A stretch of 42,629 bases of DNA, from NCBI GenBank assembly GCA_017550315.1, contig JAFZPN010000089.1, positions 1 through 42,629 of the forward strand. The letters run 5' to 3'. The notes under the pieces are model-generated. The model had not been told where the DNA came from. It was given only the letters and a program-made list of their open reading frames with translations, and did not search any database. This document shows, one piece after another, positions 18,262 to 25,904 of this stretch (its first letter is position 1; every line of letters starts with the position of its first letter). The position numbers were made by a program, and so were the translations under genes. This DNA comes from Clostridia bacterium. GTDB lineage: Bacteria > Bacillota > Clostridia > Oscillospirales > CAG-272.

Positions 18262-19325
18262 TGGCAGATAGAGCCAATCTGGTGGAAGTCCGCAACCTGA
18301 AACAGTATTTTCAGGTCTCCGGCAAGAACTTCTTTAAGAAGGACTGCGTCAAGGCCGTCGACGACGTCTCCTTCTCGATCCCCCGCAGCAGCACGCTCGG
18401 TCTGGTCGGCGAATCCGGATGCGGCAAGACGACGACCGGGCGGACCCTGCTGAGGCTGTATGAGCCGACGGCGGGCCGCATCGTCTACGACGGCGAGGTC
18501 ATCTTCGATTCCGGCGACGTGCCGCTGTATGACGAGGCGGGCAATCCCGTGACCGACGCGGACGGAAAGCCGGTTTACGGCAAGAAGACCCGGGCCAATA
18601 TGCTCCCGTACCGGCGGAAGATGCAGATCGTCTTTCAGGATCCCTACGCGAGCCTCGATCCCCGCATGACGATCGGCGAGATCGTGGGCGAAGCGATCGA
18701 TATCCACGGCCTCGCCTCCTCCCGCGAGGAGCGGCATGAAAAGATCATCCGGATGCTCGAGCGGGTCGGCCTCAATTCCGAGCACGCGAATCGCTATCCG
18801 CATGAATTCTCCGGCGGTCAGCGCCAGCGTGTCGGGATCGCCCGCGCCCTGGCCGTGGATCCGGAGTTCATCGTCTGCGACGAGCCGATCTCCGCGCTCG
18901 ACGTCTCGATTCAGGCGCAGGTCATCAACATGCTCGAAGACCTGCAGAGCGAATTCGGGCTCACGTATCTCTTCATCGCGCACGATCTGAGCGTGGTGAA
19001 GCATATCTCCCGGCGCATCGGCGTCATGTACCTCGGCAAGCTCGTCGAGATGGGGGACAGCTACGAGATCACCTTCCACAGCTGCCACCCGTACACGAAG
19101 AGTCTGATCTCCGCCATCCCGATCGCGGATCCGGAGACCAACCGCCATACCCACCGCATCGTTTTGCAGGGCGACATCCCCAGCCCGGTCAATCCCCCCT
19201 CGGGATGCCGGTTCCGCACGCGCTGCCCCTACGCCGAAAAGCGCTGCGCCGAAGAGGAGCCGGCGTGGAAGGAAGTCAGCCCCGGTCATTTCTGCGCCTG
19301 TCACTTCGCGGACAGCGTCCGGTGA
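18261..19325 (+). CDS. oppF: Oligopeptide ABC transporter ATPase (OppF type)
   Basis: A protein of 354 residues; partner ATPase of OppD. Walker [11 protein letters not shown]-loop [15 protein letters not shown], signature FSGGQRQR, Walker [13 protein letters not shown] and H-loop FIAHDLS are intact. Between Walker A and the Q-loop there is an extra segment of about 30 residues ([20 protein letters not shown] and on to KKTRAN) that ordinary OppF proteins lack. The C-terminal extension has [12 protein letters not shown] and two later Cys, as expected for the iron-sulfur site. It starts inside the oppD stop codon. After it comes a terminator-like hairpin (19344-19372) before oppA. Confidence 0.95.
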   Translation: MADRANLVEVRNLKQYFQVSGKNFFKKDCVKAVDDVSFSIPRSSTLGLVGESGCGKTTTGRTLLRLYEPTAGRIVYDGEVIFDSGDVPLYDEAGNPVTDADGKPVYGKKTRANMLPYRRKMQIVFQDPYASLDPRMTIGEIVGEAIDIHGLASSREERHEKIIRMLERVGLNSEHANRYPHEFSGGQRQRVGIARALAVDPEFIVCDEPISALDVSIQAQVINMLEDLQSEFGLTYLFIAHDLSVVKHISRRIGVMYLGKLVEMGDSYEITFHSCHPYTKSLISAIPIADPETNRHTHRIVLQGDIPSPVNPPSGCRFRTRCPYAEKRCAEEEPAWKEVSPGHFCACHFADSVR

Positions 19326-19343
19326 CCTCTATGTTCCGATAGG

Positions 19344-19372
19344 ATCCGGTTTCCCCGCGAGGCGGGACGGAT
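19344..19372 (+). terminator. Intercistronic terminator-like hairpin between oppF and oppA
   Basis: ATCCG (19344-19348) pairs with CGGAT (19368-19372), and inside CCCGC (19354-19358) pairs with GCGGG (19362-19366), followed by TTTTAT. The interior bulge makes it weak. Beyond it is the AT-rich stretch up to 19404, which may hold a separate oppA promoter. Confidence 0.45.
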
Positions 19373-19420
19373 TTTATACATCGCCATATTTTTATATATA
19401 TTTTCTAAGGAGGAAAATGT

Positions 19421-21037
19421 ATGAAAAAGCTCATCCCCATGCTTGCGATCCTTCTGGCTCTCTGCATGATCCTGCCCGCGTGCAGCGGCGGAGCCAGCGG
19501 TGGAAAGGTCCTCACGGTTCAGGTCGGTCCCGATCCCGAAACGCTCGACCCGGCTCTGAACTCCGCGGTGGACGGCGGCAACATGCTGCTGCACACCTTT
19601 GAGTGCCTGCTCACCGTCGACAAGGACGGCGCCATCGCTCCCGGCTGCGCGGAAACCTGGGAAAGCTCCGCAGACGGCCTGACCTGGACCTTCCATCTCC
19701 GTGACGGTCTGAAGTGGTCCGACGGTTCCGCCTTCAAGGCTTCCGATTTCGTGTACAGCTGGCAGCGCGTCGCCAACCCCGAGACGGCTGCTCCGTACGC
19801 CGACACCGTTCTGTGGCCGGTGGAAAACTTTGACGCTGTGTTCAGCGGAGAAGCGGATCCCTCCACGCTCGGCGTTTCCGCTCCCGACGACAAGACCTTC
19901 GTCGTCAAGCTCAGCGCGGCCTGCCCATACTTCGAGAGCCTCGCCGCCTTCGCGACCCTGAGCCCCGTGAATCCCGCCACCGTCGAAGCGAACGGCGACG
20001 CGTGGGCCGTGAGTCCCGCGACCTACATCTCGAACGGCCCGTTCATGATCACCGAATGGGTTCCCGGCAGCCACATCGTCACCAAGGCCAACCCCAACTA
20101 CTGGAACAAGAAGGCCATCAAGCTCGACGCCATCAAGTGGCTCCTGATCGAAGATGCCAACGCCTCCTACAGCGCGTTCCAGACCGGTGAAGCGCTCTTC
20201 ATCAAGGACGTTCCCACCGAGGAGATCCCCTCCCTCATGGACAATTCCGAGTTCCACATCGATCCGATCATCGGTACCTACTACCTCAACCTCAACTGCA
20301 CCAAGGCGCCCTTTGACAACGAAAAGGTCAGAAAGGCCCTGAGCCTTGCCATCGACCGCGATTACGTCGCGAACACGATCATGCAGGGCACCTACGTTGC
20401 GGCGTACAACTTCATGGGTCCCGGCTGGGCGGATCCGGCGGGCGGCGACTTCTATGCCAACGCCAACGGCGGCAAGCCGTACATCAGCTCCGACTATGAC
20501 GCGAACCTCGCCGAAGCGAAGAAGCTGATGCAGGAGGCCGGGTACAGCGGCAGCGCCGACAACCTCGACCTCACCATCACGTACTCCACCAACGACTCCG
20601 GTTATCACAAGGTCGTGGCGGAATACCTGCAGGAAGCCTGGAAGCAGATCGGCATCGATCTGAAGGTGGAGATCGTCGAATGGGCATCCTTCACGCCCAT
20701 GCGCAGAGCCGGTGACTACATGGCCGCGAGAAACGGCTGGGTCGGCGACTACAGCGATCCGTCCAACATGATCGAACTGCTCTACTCCTCCAACGGCAAC
20801 AACGACGGCAAGTACAACAACAAGGACTTCGACGCCGCGATCGACATCTCCCGTTCCACGATGGATGTCAAGACGCGTTCCGAAGCCCTGCACAAGGCGG
20901 AAGACATCCTGATGGAGACCGCCGGCTGCGTCCCGGTTGCGTACTACACCGACTTCTATCTCCAGAGCTCCAAGATCACCGGCATGTGGCACTCCGCATA
21001 CGGTTACTGGTACTTCATGTACGCGGACATCAAATAA
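19421..21037 (+). CDS. oppA: Oligopeptide-binding lipoprotein (OppA type)
   Basis: A protein of 538 residues with a strong AAGGAGGAAA site before ATG 19421. The signal peptide ends in the lipobox LPAC, so it is a membrane-tethered receptor. The family 5 solute-binding signature is clear: VGPDPETLDPALNSAVDGG, then LLTVDKDGAIAPGCAETW, GLTWTFHLRDGLKWSDGSAF, ISNGPFMITEWVPGSHIV and VRKALSLAIDRDYVANTI. It captures extracellular peptides and delivers them to OppBC. It is the last gene of the operon; the hairpin before it and the AT-rich run suggest it can be expressed at a level different from the membrane components, as receptors usually are more abundant. Confidence 0.95.
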   Translation: MKKLIPMLAILLALCMILPACSGGASGGKVLTVQVGPDPETLDPALNSAVDGGNMLLHTFECLLTVDKDGAIAPGCAETWESSADGLTWTFHLRDGLKWSDGSAFKASDFVYSWQRVANPETAAPYADTVLWPVENFDAVFSGEADPSTLGVSAPDDKTFVVKLSAACPYFESLAAFATLSPVNPATVEANGDAWAVSPATYISNGPFMITEWVPGSHIVTKANPNYWNKKAIKLDAIKWLLIEDANASYSAFQTGEALFIKDVPTEEIPSLMDNSEFHIDPIIGTYYLNLNCTKAPFDNEKVRKALSLAIDRDYVANTIMQGTYVAAYNFMGPGWADPAGGDFYANANGGKPYISSDYDANLAEAKKLMQEAGYSGSADNLDLTITYSTNDSGYHKVVAEYLQEAWKQIGIDLKVEIVEWASFTPMRRAGDYMAARNGWVGDYSDPSNMIELLYSSNGNNDGKYNNKDFDAAIDISRSTMDVKTRSEALHKAEDILMETAGCVPVAYYTDFYLQSSKITGMWHSAYGYWYFMYADIK

Positions 21038-21073
21038 GCCCGGCACGAAGAACCGCACACAAAACAAAAAGAG

Positions 21074-21103
21074 ACCGGCACCTCCCGTTTTGGGGGATGC
21101 CGG
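21074..21103 (+). terminator. Bidirectional terminator between oppA and the DUF3784 gene
   Basis: ACCGGCA-C-CTCCC pairs with GGGGG-A-TGCCGGT around a GTTTT loop, followed on the plus strand by TTTTTGTC. On the minus strand the same stem is followed by CTCTTTTTG, so it serves both converging operons. Confidence 0.9.
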
Positions 21104-21129
21104 TTTTTGTCATTTCAGGGGAATGCCGC

Positions 21130-21447
21130 TCAGAAGATCCCGCCGTTGTATTTTCTCTGCGCGCGGATGAGGAGGACGATGGAGACGGCGATCCCACCGA
21201 AGAGCACGATGAGCGAGATCATCGATCCTTCCGGGAGGCAGAGCGCGAGGATCCCGCTCGCAAGAAGGGCGGCCGCGAGAGTGAGGATCCCCGCTCCCAT
21301 GGCCCGGCCGTAGCACAGACGGTCCTCTTCTTTCACGTTTGCCTGATGGTAATCGTGGATCAGGTCCGTTCTGCCGCGAAAGACCGCGATGCCGACGCCG
21401 AGGATGACGGCGCCCGCGGCGAACATCAGGAGAGAATAGAGAAGCAT
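21130..21447 (-). CDS. Small membrane protein, DUF3784-like
   Basis: A protein of 105 residues with three predicted membrane spans: LLYSLLMFAAGAVILGVGIA at the N-terminus, AMGAGILTLAAALLASGILAL in the middle and ISLIVLFGGIAVSIVLLI near the end. Between spans 1 and 2 is a conserved-looking polar loop (RGRTDLIHDYHQANVKEEDR), which matches the general pattern of the DUF3784 family in Firmicutes; the function of that family is not known. It is the last gene of a four-gene operon, starting 4 nt after the stop of the HEYGH protein gene. Confidence 0.75.
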   Translation of the reverse strand: MLLYSLLMFAAGAVILGVGIAVFRGRTDLIHDYHQANVKEEDRLCYGRAMGAGILTLAAALLASGILALCLPEGSMISLIVLFGGIAVSIVLLIRAQRKYNGGIF

Positions 21448-21451
21448 GGCG

Positions 21452-21895
21452 TCACCTATCCGTGATGTCCGGCATCTTCCGCCGGAGCGTCTTTCCGACC
21501 TTTTCGTATTTTGATCCGATCCGGTCCGCCCAGCGCTCGCAGTAAAGGCGCGAATACGGCACGCGTCTCTCCCGCCGCATCCGACGGAACGCAGGGAGCC
21601 CCGCCCATACGAGCGACGGCAGACCGACCAGCATGAGGTAGAGCGGCCCGAAAAGGAGCGACTGGTGTGTGTGCCCGTATTCGTGCAGATGGATCCCCCC
21701 GCCCGGCGGACAGAAGATGAACAGCCCGAGCGACACGCCGTCGTTCCGATGCCATTCCGTGCACACCGTGCCGCCGAAGAAGAAGTGTTCGCATTTCCGC
21801 AGACGGCAGATTCCGTACACGACGAGCCCGACGAGGGTCTGCGGCAGGCCCCACGTGCATTGGAGCAGGACGAACAGCACGCTTCTCAGCTTCAT
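21452..21895 (-). CDS. Small membrane protein with HExxH metallopeptidase-like motif
   Basis: A protein of 147 residues. The N-terminus has a membrane helix (VLFVLLQCTWGLPQTLVGLVVYG), and a second hydrophobic stretch (FGPLYLMLVGLPSLVWAGL) lies at about 82-100. Between them is HEYGH (71-75), a literal HExxH zinc-binding motif, and after the second helix YCERWADR with Glu120 and an ExxAD pattern, the arrangement of gluzincin peptidases such as M48. The protein is much shorter than any M48 enzyme, so it may be a minimal peptidase or a non-catalytic relative. Similar short HEYGHT/QS proteins occur in Bacteroidota and Clostridia without known function (from memory). Its start ATG overlaps the stop of the hydrolase gene by 4 nt. 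Confidence 0.7.
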   Translation of the reverse strand: MKLRSVLFVLLQCTWGLPQTLVGLVVYGICRLRKCEHFFFGGTVCTEWHRNDGVSLGLFIFCPPGGGIHLHEYGHTHQSLLFGPLYLMLVGLPSLVWAGLPAFRRMRRERRVPYSRLYCERWADRIGSKYEKVGKTLRRKMPDITDR

Positions 21896-22932
21896 TCCGT
21901 CCCCTCCGTCCGCTTTGTCTGATCCGAGATCACCGGCGTCTGTGCAGGTGCAGGCCGGGCCGGACGCTTCGGGACCCGCGTCAGCACGAAGCGCATCGCG
22001 TCGGTATAGGGCGTCTCGCGCTCCGTATCCATGAAGATCTCATGCCGCATGCCGGGGTAGACCTTGGCCGACGCGGTGAAGCCCATGTCTCCGAGGAAGC
22101 GGACGGCGTCATCCGCGCGCTTCGGTCCGCCCGCAATGGGATCGGATTCGCCCGCCATCACGAAGATCGGGATGTTCCCCGGCTTCTCCCACGACGACGG
22201 CCTCCAGAAGTCCCGCACGAGGCGGAGGATATTCCGGTAGTCGCGGAGCGGATGCGCGCGGTTGCAGACGAGATCCGCCGCGAATTCATACCGCACGGCG
22301 AGGTCGTTCGTCATCCAGAGGAAGCGGCCGTCCGAGGCAGGCTCGCGCACAAAGCCCTTGTTGTAGCGCTCAAAGGCGGTTTTGTTGAGCAGCGGCAGGC
22401 ATGCGCCGTCGCCCGTGAAGACGCTCTCGACGGCAAACCAGCCGAGGACGGGCGAGACGAGACGCTCCCGATGCGGCAGACCCGAGAGGATCAGTCCCGA
22501 GACGGCGGCAGGACGCGCGGCGGTGTAGAGCCCGGCGATGAGGGCGCCCATGCTGTGCCCGAAGAGGAAGCGGGGCAGGGGGATGCCGTCCGCCGGTTCC
22601 GGTACGCTCTCCCGCCAGACCGCGTCGAGGTCGTCAAAGAGCATCTCATACGCATAGCCAAAGTCCGCGAGGGGATCGGCGTCCTTTCCCTCCGGATCGG
22701 CGGGGGCAGTCGCGCCGTGACCGCGCAGATCGTGGATGATGGCGACGCCTCCGCAGGCCGCGATAAACTGCATGAAGGGGAACCAGCGTTCCTTTTTCTC
22801 GGAAAAGCCGTGGAGGATCTGTACGCCAAAGCGCGGCGTCATCTCCGGCATCAGGCGCGCGGCGGAGAGGATCCACGCAGGTTCGCGCTTTTCCCTGCGT
22901 TCGATGGTATAGAGTTCCGGTGTGTTCATCAT
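21892..22932 (-). CDS. Alpha/beta hydrolase, lysophospholipase-like
   Basis: A protein of 346 residues of the serine aminopeptidase S33 / monoacylglycerol lipase group. Features: oxyanion-side ILHGFSEKKERW (39-50), HDLRGHG (68-73), the nucleophile elbow GHSMG with Ser127, the acid Asp in VMAGESDPIAGG and the His in YPGMRHEIF, so the triad is complete. No signal peptide, so it is cytoplasmic. Typical substrates are lysophospholipids or monoacylglycerols, but the true substrate is unknown. The last stretch is a Pro/Thr-rich tail of about 25 residues. Its ATG overlaps the stop of the flavoprotein by 4 nt and its own stop overlaps the next start, so translation is coupled along the operon. Confidence 0.87.
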   Translation of the reverse strand: MMNTPELYTIERREKREPAWILSAARLMPEMTPRFGVQILHGFSEKKERWFPFMQFIAACGGVAIIHDLRGHGATAPADPEGKDADPLADFGYAYEMLFDDLDAVWRESVPEPADGIPLPRFLFGHSMGALIAGLYTAARPAAVSGLILSGLPHRERLVSPVLGWFAVESVFTGDGACLPLLNKTAFERYNKGFVREPASDGRFLWMTNDLAVRYEFAADLVCNRAHPLRDYRNILRLVRDFWRPSSWEKPGNIPIFVMAGESDPIAGGPKRADDAVRFLGDMGFTASAKVYPGMRHEIFMDTERETPYTDAMRFVLTRVPKRPARPAPAQTPVISDQTKRTEGTE

Positions 22933-24917
22933 GCTTGCTCCGTTGTCGATGTTTTATCTTCCGCTGTTGCCGCTGCCGATTCCGTCCGGAACCGCGCGCC
23001 GGTATCGTATTCGTTGTACACCGTCTCAAACCAGTTGTCCGTCTCTGGGATCGGACGCACGGGAACGAAGCGGTTTTCCGCCGCGATCTGCCCGCCGATC
23101 CGGGTCAGCGCGGTCTCCAGCACCAGTCCGGCGTGGGCGGTGTCGATGCCGTCCGTGCCTTCGACGAGGAACGATCCGCGCGATTTTCCGCCGTCCGCGA
23201 GGTACGCGTCGATCGCGGAGAGCATCGCCAGGCGCGTGACGAGGGTGTCGTAGTGGATGAGCAGTTCCCGGAATCCGCGATAATCCTTCGCCCGCCGCTC
23301 TGCCAGGAAGCCGCCGATCGCCGCCGCGGTGTCCCGGAGCAGGGCCTTCACGCCGTCCGGGGAGCGGAGAAACGCAGCGCAGGCATCGTGGCGCAGACCC
23401 CCGGCACGACGCTGGGCGAGGATCTCGTCAAGCGATGCGCCGGAGCCTTCGTCGAAGAGGACTGCGATCCCGGCCGCGTCGTCCAGCTGGGTGCGGAGCG
23501 CGTCGTCGAGGGCGGGGGCCGGACGGTTCTCGAAGGCGATCTTCTCCGCCGCGCGCGCCGAGCCGACCTGGGTCGAATTGAGCGCGGAGCCGCCGGGCCG
23601 CCGGATGCCGAAGACGCCGCCGCATTCCCCGACCGGGTAGAGGCCCCGGAGAGTCGGGCTTTCATACCACGCATCGCAGGTCAGCCCGCCGTTGAGATGC
23701 TGGGCTGCCACGTGGATTTCGAGCGGCTCCCGTTCGAGATCGATCCCGTGGGCGAGGTAGAGGGCGTACGCCTTTTCGTTCATCTGCCGCAGGCGCCGGA
23801 TCGGCGTATCCCCGCAGGCATGGCTTTTCGTCAGATACTCGTATGCTTCCTCCCCGATGACGGCGGGCGTGAGCCCTTCGCGCGCGATGAGGGCGGGATT
23901 CTCGCGGAAATCGAGGAAGACCAGGCGGCCGGACTGGATCTCGCGGAAGACGGCGATGTCGACCTCCGAGGAGCGGGATGCCCCATGGATCTTCGACGGA
24001 TCAAACGGCCATTCGTAGCCCTTGCGGAACTGCGCGAGGACGGCTTCCCGCTCGTTTCCGAAGGCGGCGGGGAGGAATTCGCGCGCCTCCCCGTCTTCGC
24101 CGACCGAAACATAGCGCGGCAGGACCTGCTGATACGAACCCGAGAGATTCCAGCGGAACCGGACGGAGGCGATCCCATACTGGCTTTCGGTGAGATTCGA
24201 CGCCGACGCTCCCGCAAGCAGCGGCGCGCCGAGGGCACAGGTCTGGCTTTCGGGATAGACGGAGGCCGCGTAGACCGAGGACGGTCCGCCCGTCGCCCAC
24301 ACGACCGCGCCCGCGAGGATCGCGACGAGGCCTGCCGGATTGTCCGGGGTGATTTCTCCTTCCGCGGCGCAGACGATCCCGGCCGCCCGATGATCGTCCG
24401 TGAGCACGCGGAAGGCGCGGTACCCGTCGAGGATCGGGACCCCTTCGCGGCGGACGGCGGCTTCGAGCGCCTCGGTCATTTTCTTCGAGGTGAGCGGACC
24501 GCAGGAGGTGGCGCGCCGGTGCGGATCGTGATCGGTGCGGTAGCCGGTGTATTCGCCATAGCGGTCCGACGGGAAGGGAACTCCGAGCGAGACCAGCCGG
24601 AAGAAGCCCCGGAGCGATCCGAGGGACTCTGTGAGGGCGAGGTCGCCGTGCATCGCGCCGCAGGCAAAATAGTCCTCCGCCATCGCGCGCGCGGAATCGG
24701 GGGAGGACGCGCCGGTCGCCTGCTTGTAATAGGTCTGCTTGTCCGATCCGGTGTTGCGGGAGGTGCCCATGTTCATCCCCTCGGTGACGAGGAGGACGGA
24801 CGAGGGCCCCATGGATCGGGCGAGGGAGAGGGCAGCGTTCAGCCCTGCCGCGCCGCTCCCCACAACGAGGGCCGGCACGGAGAGGATCCGCCCGGGAAAT
24901 CCGCCGCGCATGTTCAT
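22929..24917 (-). CDS. FAD-dependent oxidoreductase, fumarate reductase / L-aspartate oxidase-like
   Basis: A protein of 662 residues. The start at 24917 has AAAGGGA 5 nt upstream and lies just downstream of the promoter at 24946-24974; an upstream in-frame start at 25112 would lie across the VanZ terminator and is rejected. The dinucleotide-binding motif VVGSGAAGLNAALSLA is at about 17-32, followed by TEGMNMGTSRNTGSDKQTYY, which binds FAD. The region HLNGGLTCDAWYESPTLRGL with YPVGECGGVFG and GGSALNSTQVGSARAAE is the conserved capping/FAD end of the family. A C-terminal helical domain of about 150 residues follows. No iron-sulfur or cytochrome subunit is nearby. Enzymes of this group oxidise or reduce dicarboxylates or unsaturated acids; the substrate here is unknown. 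First gene of a four-gene overlapping operon. Confidence 0.85.
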   Translation of the reverse strand: MNMRGGFPGRILSVPALVVGSGAAGLNAALSLARSMGPSSVLLVTEGMNMGTSRNTGSDKQTYYKQATGASSPDSARAMAEDYFACGAMHGDLALTESLGSLRGFFRLVSLGVPFPSDRYGEYTGYRTDHDPHRRATSCGPLTSKKMTEALEAAVRREGVPILDGYRAFRVLTDDHRAAGIVCAAEGEITPDNPAGLVAILAGAVVWATGGPSSVYAASVYPESQTCALGAPLLAGASASNLTESQYGIASVRFRWNLSGSYQQVLPRYVSVGEDGEAREFLPAAFGNEREAVLAQFRKGYEWPFDPSKIHGASRSSEVDIAVFREIQSGRLVFLDFRENPALIAREGLTPAVIGEEAYEYLTKSHACGDTPIRRLRQMNEKAYALYLAHGIDLEREPLEIHVAAQHLNGGLTCDAWYESPTLRGLYPVGECGGVFGIRRPGGSALNSTQVGSARAAEKIAFENRPAPALDDALRTQLDDAAGIAVLFDEGSGASLDEILAQRRAGGLRHDACAAFLRSPDGVKALLRDTAAAIGGFLAERRAKDYRGFRELLIHYDTLVTRLAMLSAIDAYLADGGKSRGSFLVEGTDGIDTAHAGLVLETALTRIGGQIAAENRFVPVRPIPETDNWFETVYNEYDTGARFRTESAAATAEDKTSTTEQA

Positions 24918-24945
24918 CCAATCCCTTTCGTTTTCTTCTCTCTCT

Positions 24946-24974
24946 ATCATAGCACAAAACCGCCGCGGAATCAA
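24946..24974 (-). promoter_or_regulatory. Promoter of the flavoprotein operon
   Basis: On the minus strand TTGATT (24974-24969), 17-bp spacer and TATGAT (24951-24946), only about 30 bp upstream of the start codon. Confidence 0.7.
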
Positions 24975-24990
24975 GCACAAAAAGAAAAAG

Positions 24991-25026
24991 CGCCGCGCGC
25001 AAAACCCATCCCGGAACGGCGCGGCG
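24991..25026 (-). terminator. Terminator of the VanZ-family gene
   Basis: On the minus strand CGCCGCGC (25026-25019) pairs with GCGCGGCG (24998-24991), followed by CTTTTTCTTTTTG. It separates the VanZ gene from the flavoprotein promoter. Confidence 0.85.
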
Positions 25027-25033
25027 GGACGGG

Positions 25034-25624
25034 TCAGAAGAGCAGGCGCAAAAGGGGCGCGCAGAAGAACATCACAAGAAAGACGAGGACGACGAGGACG
25101 CCGCGCTCCCACACGGTGCCGTCCGTTTTGGCGAGGACGGGATAGCGCAGAAGCAGCGCGCAGGCGATGAGGTAGCCGAGGAAGGTCCCGAGCGTGTTCG
25201 TCAAGAGATCGTCGATGTCCGTGTTCCCCGAGAAGAGCTGCGCGGCTTCGACGGCGAGCGAGAGCGTGAATCCGTACAGCACGGCGAGGCGTCCGTCGCG
25301 GAACCGCTTCCAGAGGAGGGGGAGCATCAGCCCGAGCGGGACGAAGAGGAGGACGTTGAGAGCCGTCTCAAGCGGCGCCTGCGCCATCCCGACGAAGGGA
25401 ATCAGATTGACGTTCGGGGCAAAGTTCGCCGAGCGCACGTCCGGGAGCCCGGTGACGCACCAGAGCACGGCGAGGTACAGGGCAAAGAGCGCATACCGCG
25501 CCGTCTTTTTCCACTCCCGGAAGAGGAGAAAGTGCAGCAGAAGAAGCCCTGCGAGAAGGGGCGGCAGGGCAGAGGCGAGCGTGCGGAGCAGGGGCGGGAG
25601 GAAATCGGCGAAGATGCGGTCCAT
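25034..25624 (-). CDS. VanZ-family membrane protein
   Basis: A protein of 196 residues with about five membrane spans. The VanZ pattern is clear: VNLIPFVGM, then NVLLFVPLGLMLPLLWKRF, LSLAVEAAQLFSGNTDIDDL and NTLGTFLGYLIACALL. The prototype, VanZ of glycopeptide-resistance clusters, gives low-level teicoplanin resistance, but most chromosomal members are of unknown role and this one has no van genes around it. It has its own promoter (25657-25685) and terminator, so it is monocistronic. AAGGAG stands 7 nt before the ATG at 25624. Confidence 0.9.
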   Translation of the reverse strand: MDRIFADFLPPLLRTLASALPPLLAGLLLLHFLLFREWKKTARYALFALYLAVLWCVTGLPDVRSANFAPNVNLIPFVGMAQAPLETALNVLLFVPLGLMLPLLWKRFRDGRLAVLYGFTLSLAVEAAQLFSGNTDIDDLLTNTLGTFLGYLIACALLLRYPVLAKTDGTVWERGVLVVLVFLVMFFCAPLLRLLF

Positions 25625-25656
25625 GGGGTACTCCTTCGGGGAATCGGTTCGCCTTC

Positions 25657-25685
25657 ATGATACCACATCTGCGGCGCGGAAACAA
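25657..25685 (-). promoter_or_regulatory. Promoter of the VanZ-family gene
   Basis: On the minus strand TTGTTT (25685-25680), 17-bp spacer and TATCAT (25662-25657). It diverges from the PBP2 operon promoter at 25772-25800. Confidence 0.65.
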
Positions 25686-25700
25686 GCCCTTCCGGTCGGA

Positions 25701-25739
25701 TTTAAGCAGGGTTCAGGAAATCTTAATGCGGCGTTAAGA
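25701..25739. promoter_or_regulatory. Four phased direct repeats, possible response-regulator site
   Basis: TTAAG (25702), TTCAG (25712), TTAAT (25723) and TTAAG (25734) stand at 10-11 bp spacing on one helix face, between two diverging promoters. Repeats spaced by one helical turn are how OmpR/PhoB-type regulators bind. The regulator is not in the window; this is inference. Confidence 0.35.
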
Positions 25740-25771
25740 ATGGAGAAACGAAAGATGCGGGAAAGTTTTGC

Positions 25772-25800
25772 TTGCATCGGAGGGGAAGCTGTGATATAAT
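25772..25800 (+). promoter_or_regulatory. Promoter of the small-membrane-protein / PBP2 operon
   Basis: TTGCAT (25772-25777), 17-bp spacer, TATAAT (25795-25800). Transcription should start near 25807, leaving about 98 nt before the preferred TTG start at 25905. Confidence 0.75.
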
Positions 25801-25904
25801 GTTATTTGAAGCCTTTCCGTATGATTTCCGCGCCCGGACGCCATACTATCTGCGAAACCGAATTCGGACGCCCGCGTGTGGGCATCGGAAAGGAAGATCC
25901 GGCT

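Noticed and set aside
24918-25112. Upstream extension of the flavoprotein to 25112
   Set aside because: It would cross the VanZ terminator and the flavoprotein promoter; its residues are Arg/Pro-rich, which is typical of GC-rich non-coding frames.
22920-25145. 741-codon plus-strand frame opposite the flavoprotein
   Set aside because: Shadow of the flavoprotein gene; the minus strand has FAD motifs, promoter and RBS, while this frame has none.
25034-25624. Glycopeptide resistance locus because of the VanZ protein
   Set aside because: No vanA/H/X/R/S genes nearby; VanZ-family proteins are common in Clostridia without resistance clusters.
25701-25739. CRISPR-like or iteron repeat at 25701-25739
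   Set aside because: Only four 5-bp units with 10-11 bp spacing; far too short for CRISPR repeats and no replication gene nearby, so it is treated as a possible regulator site.
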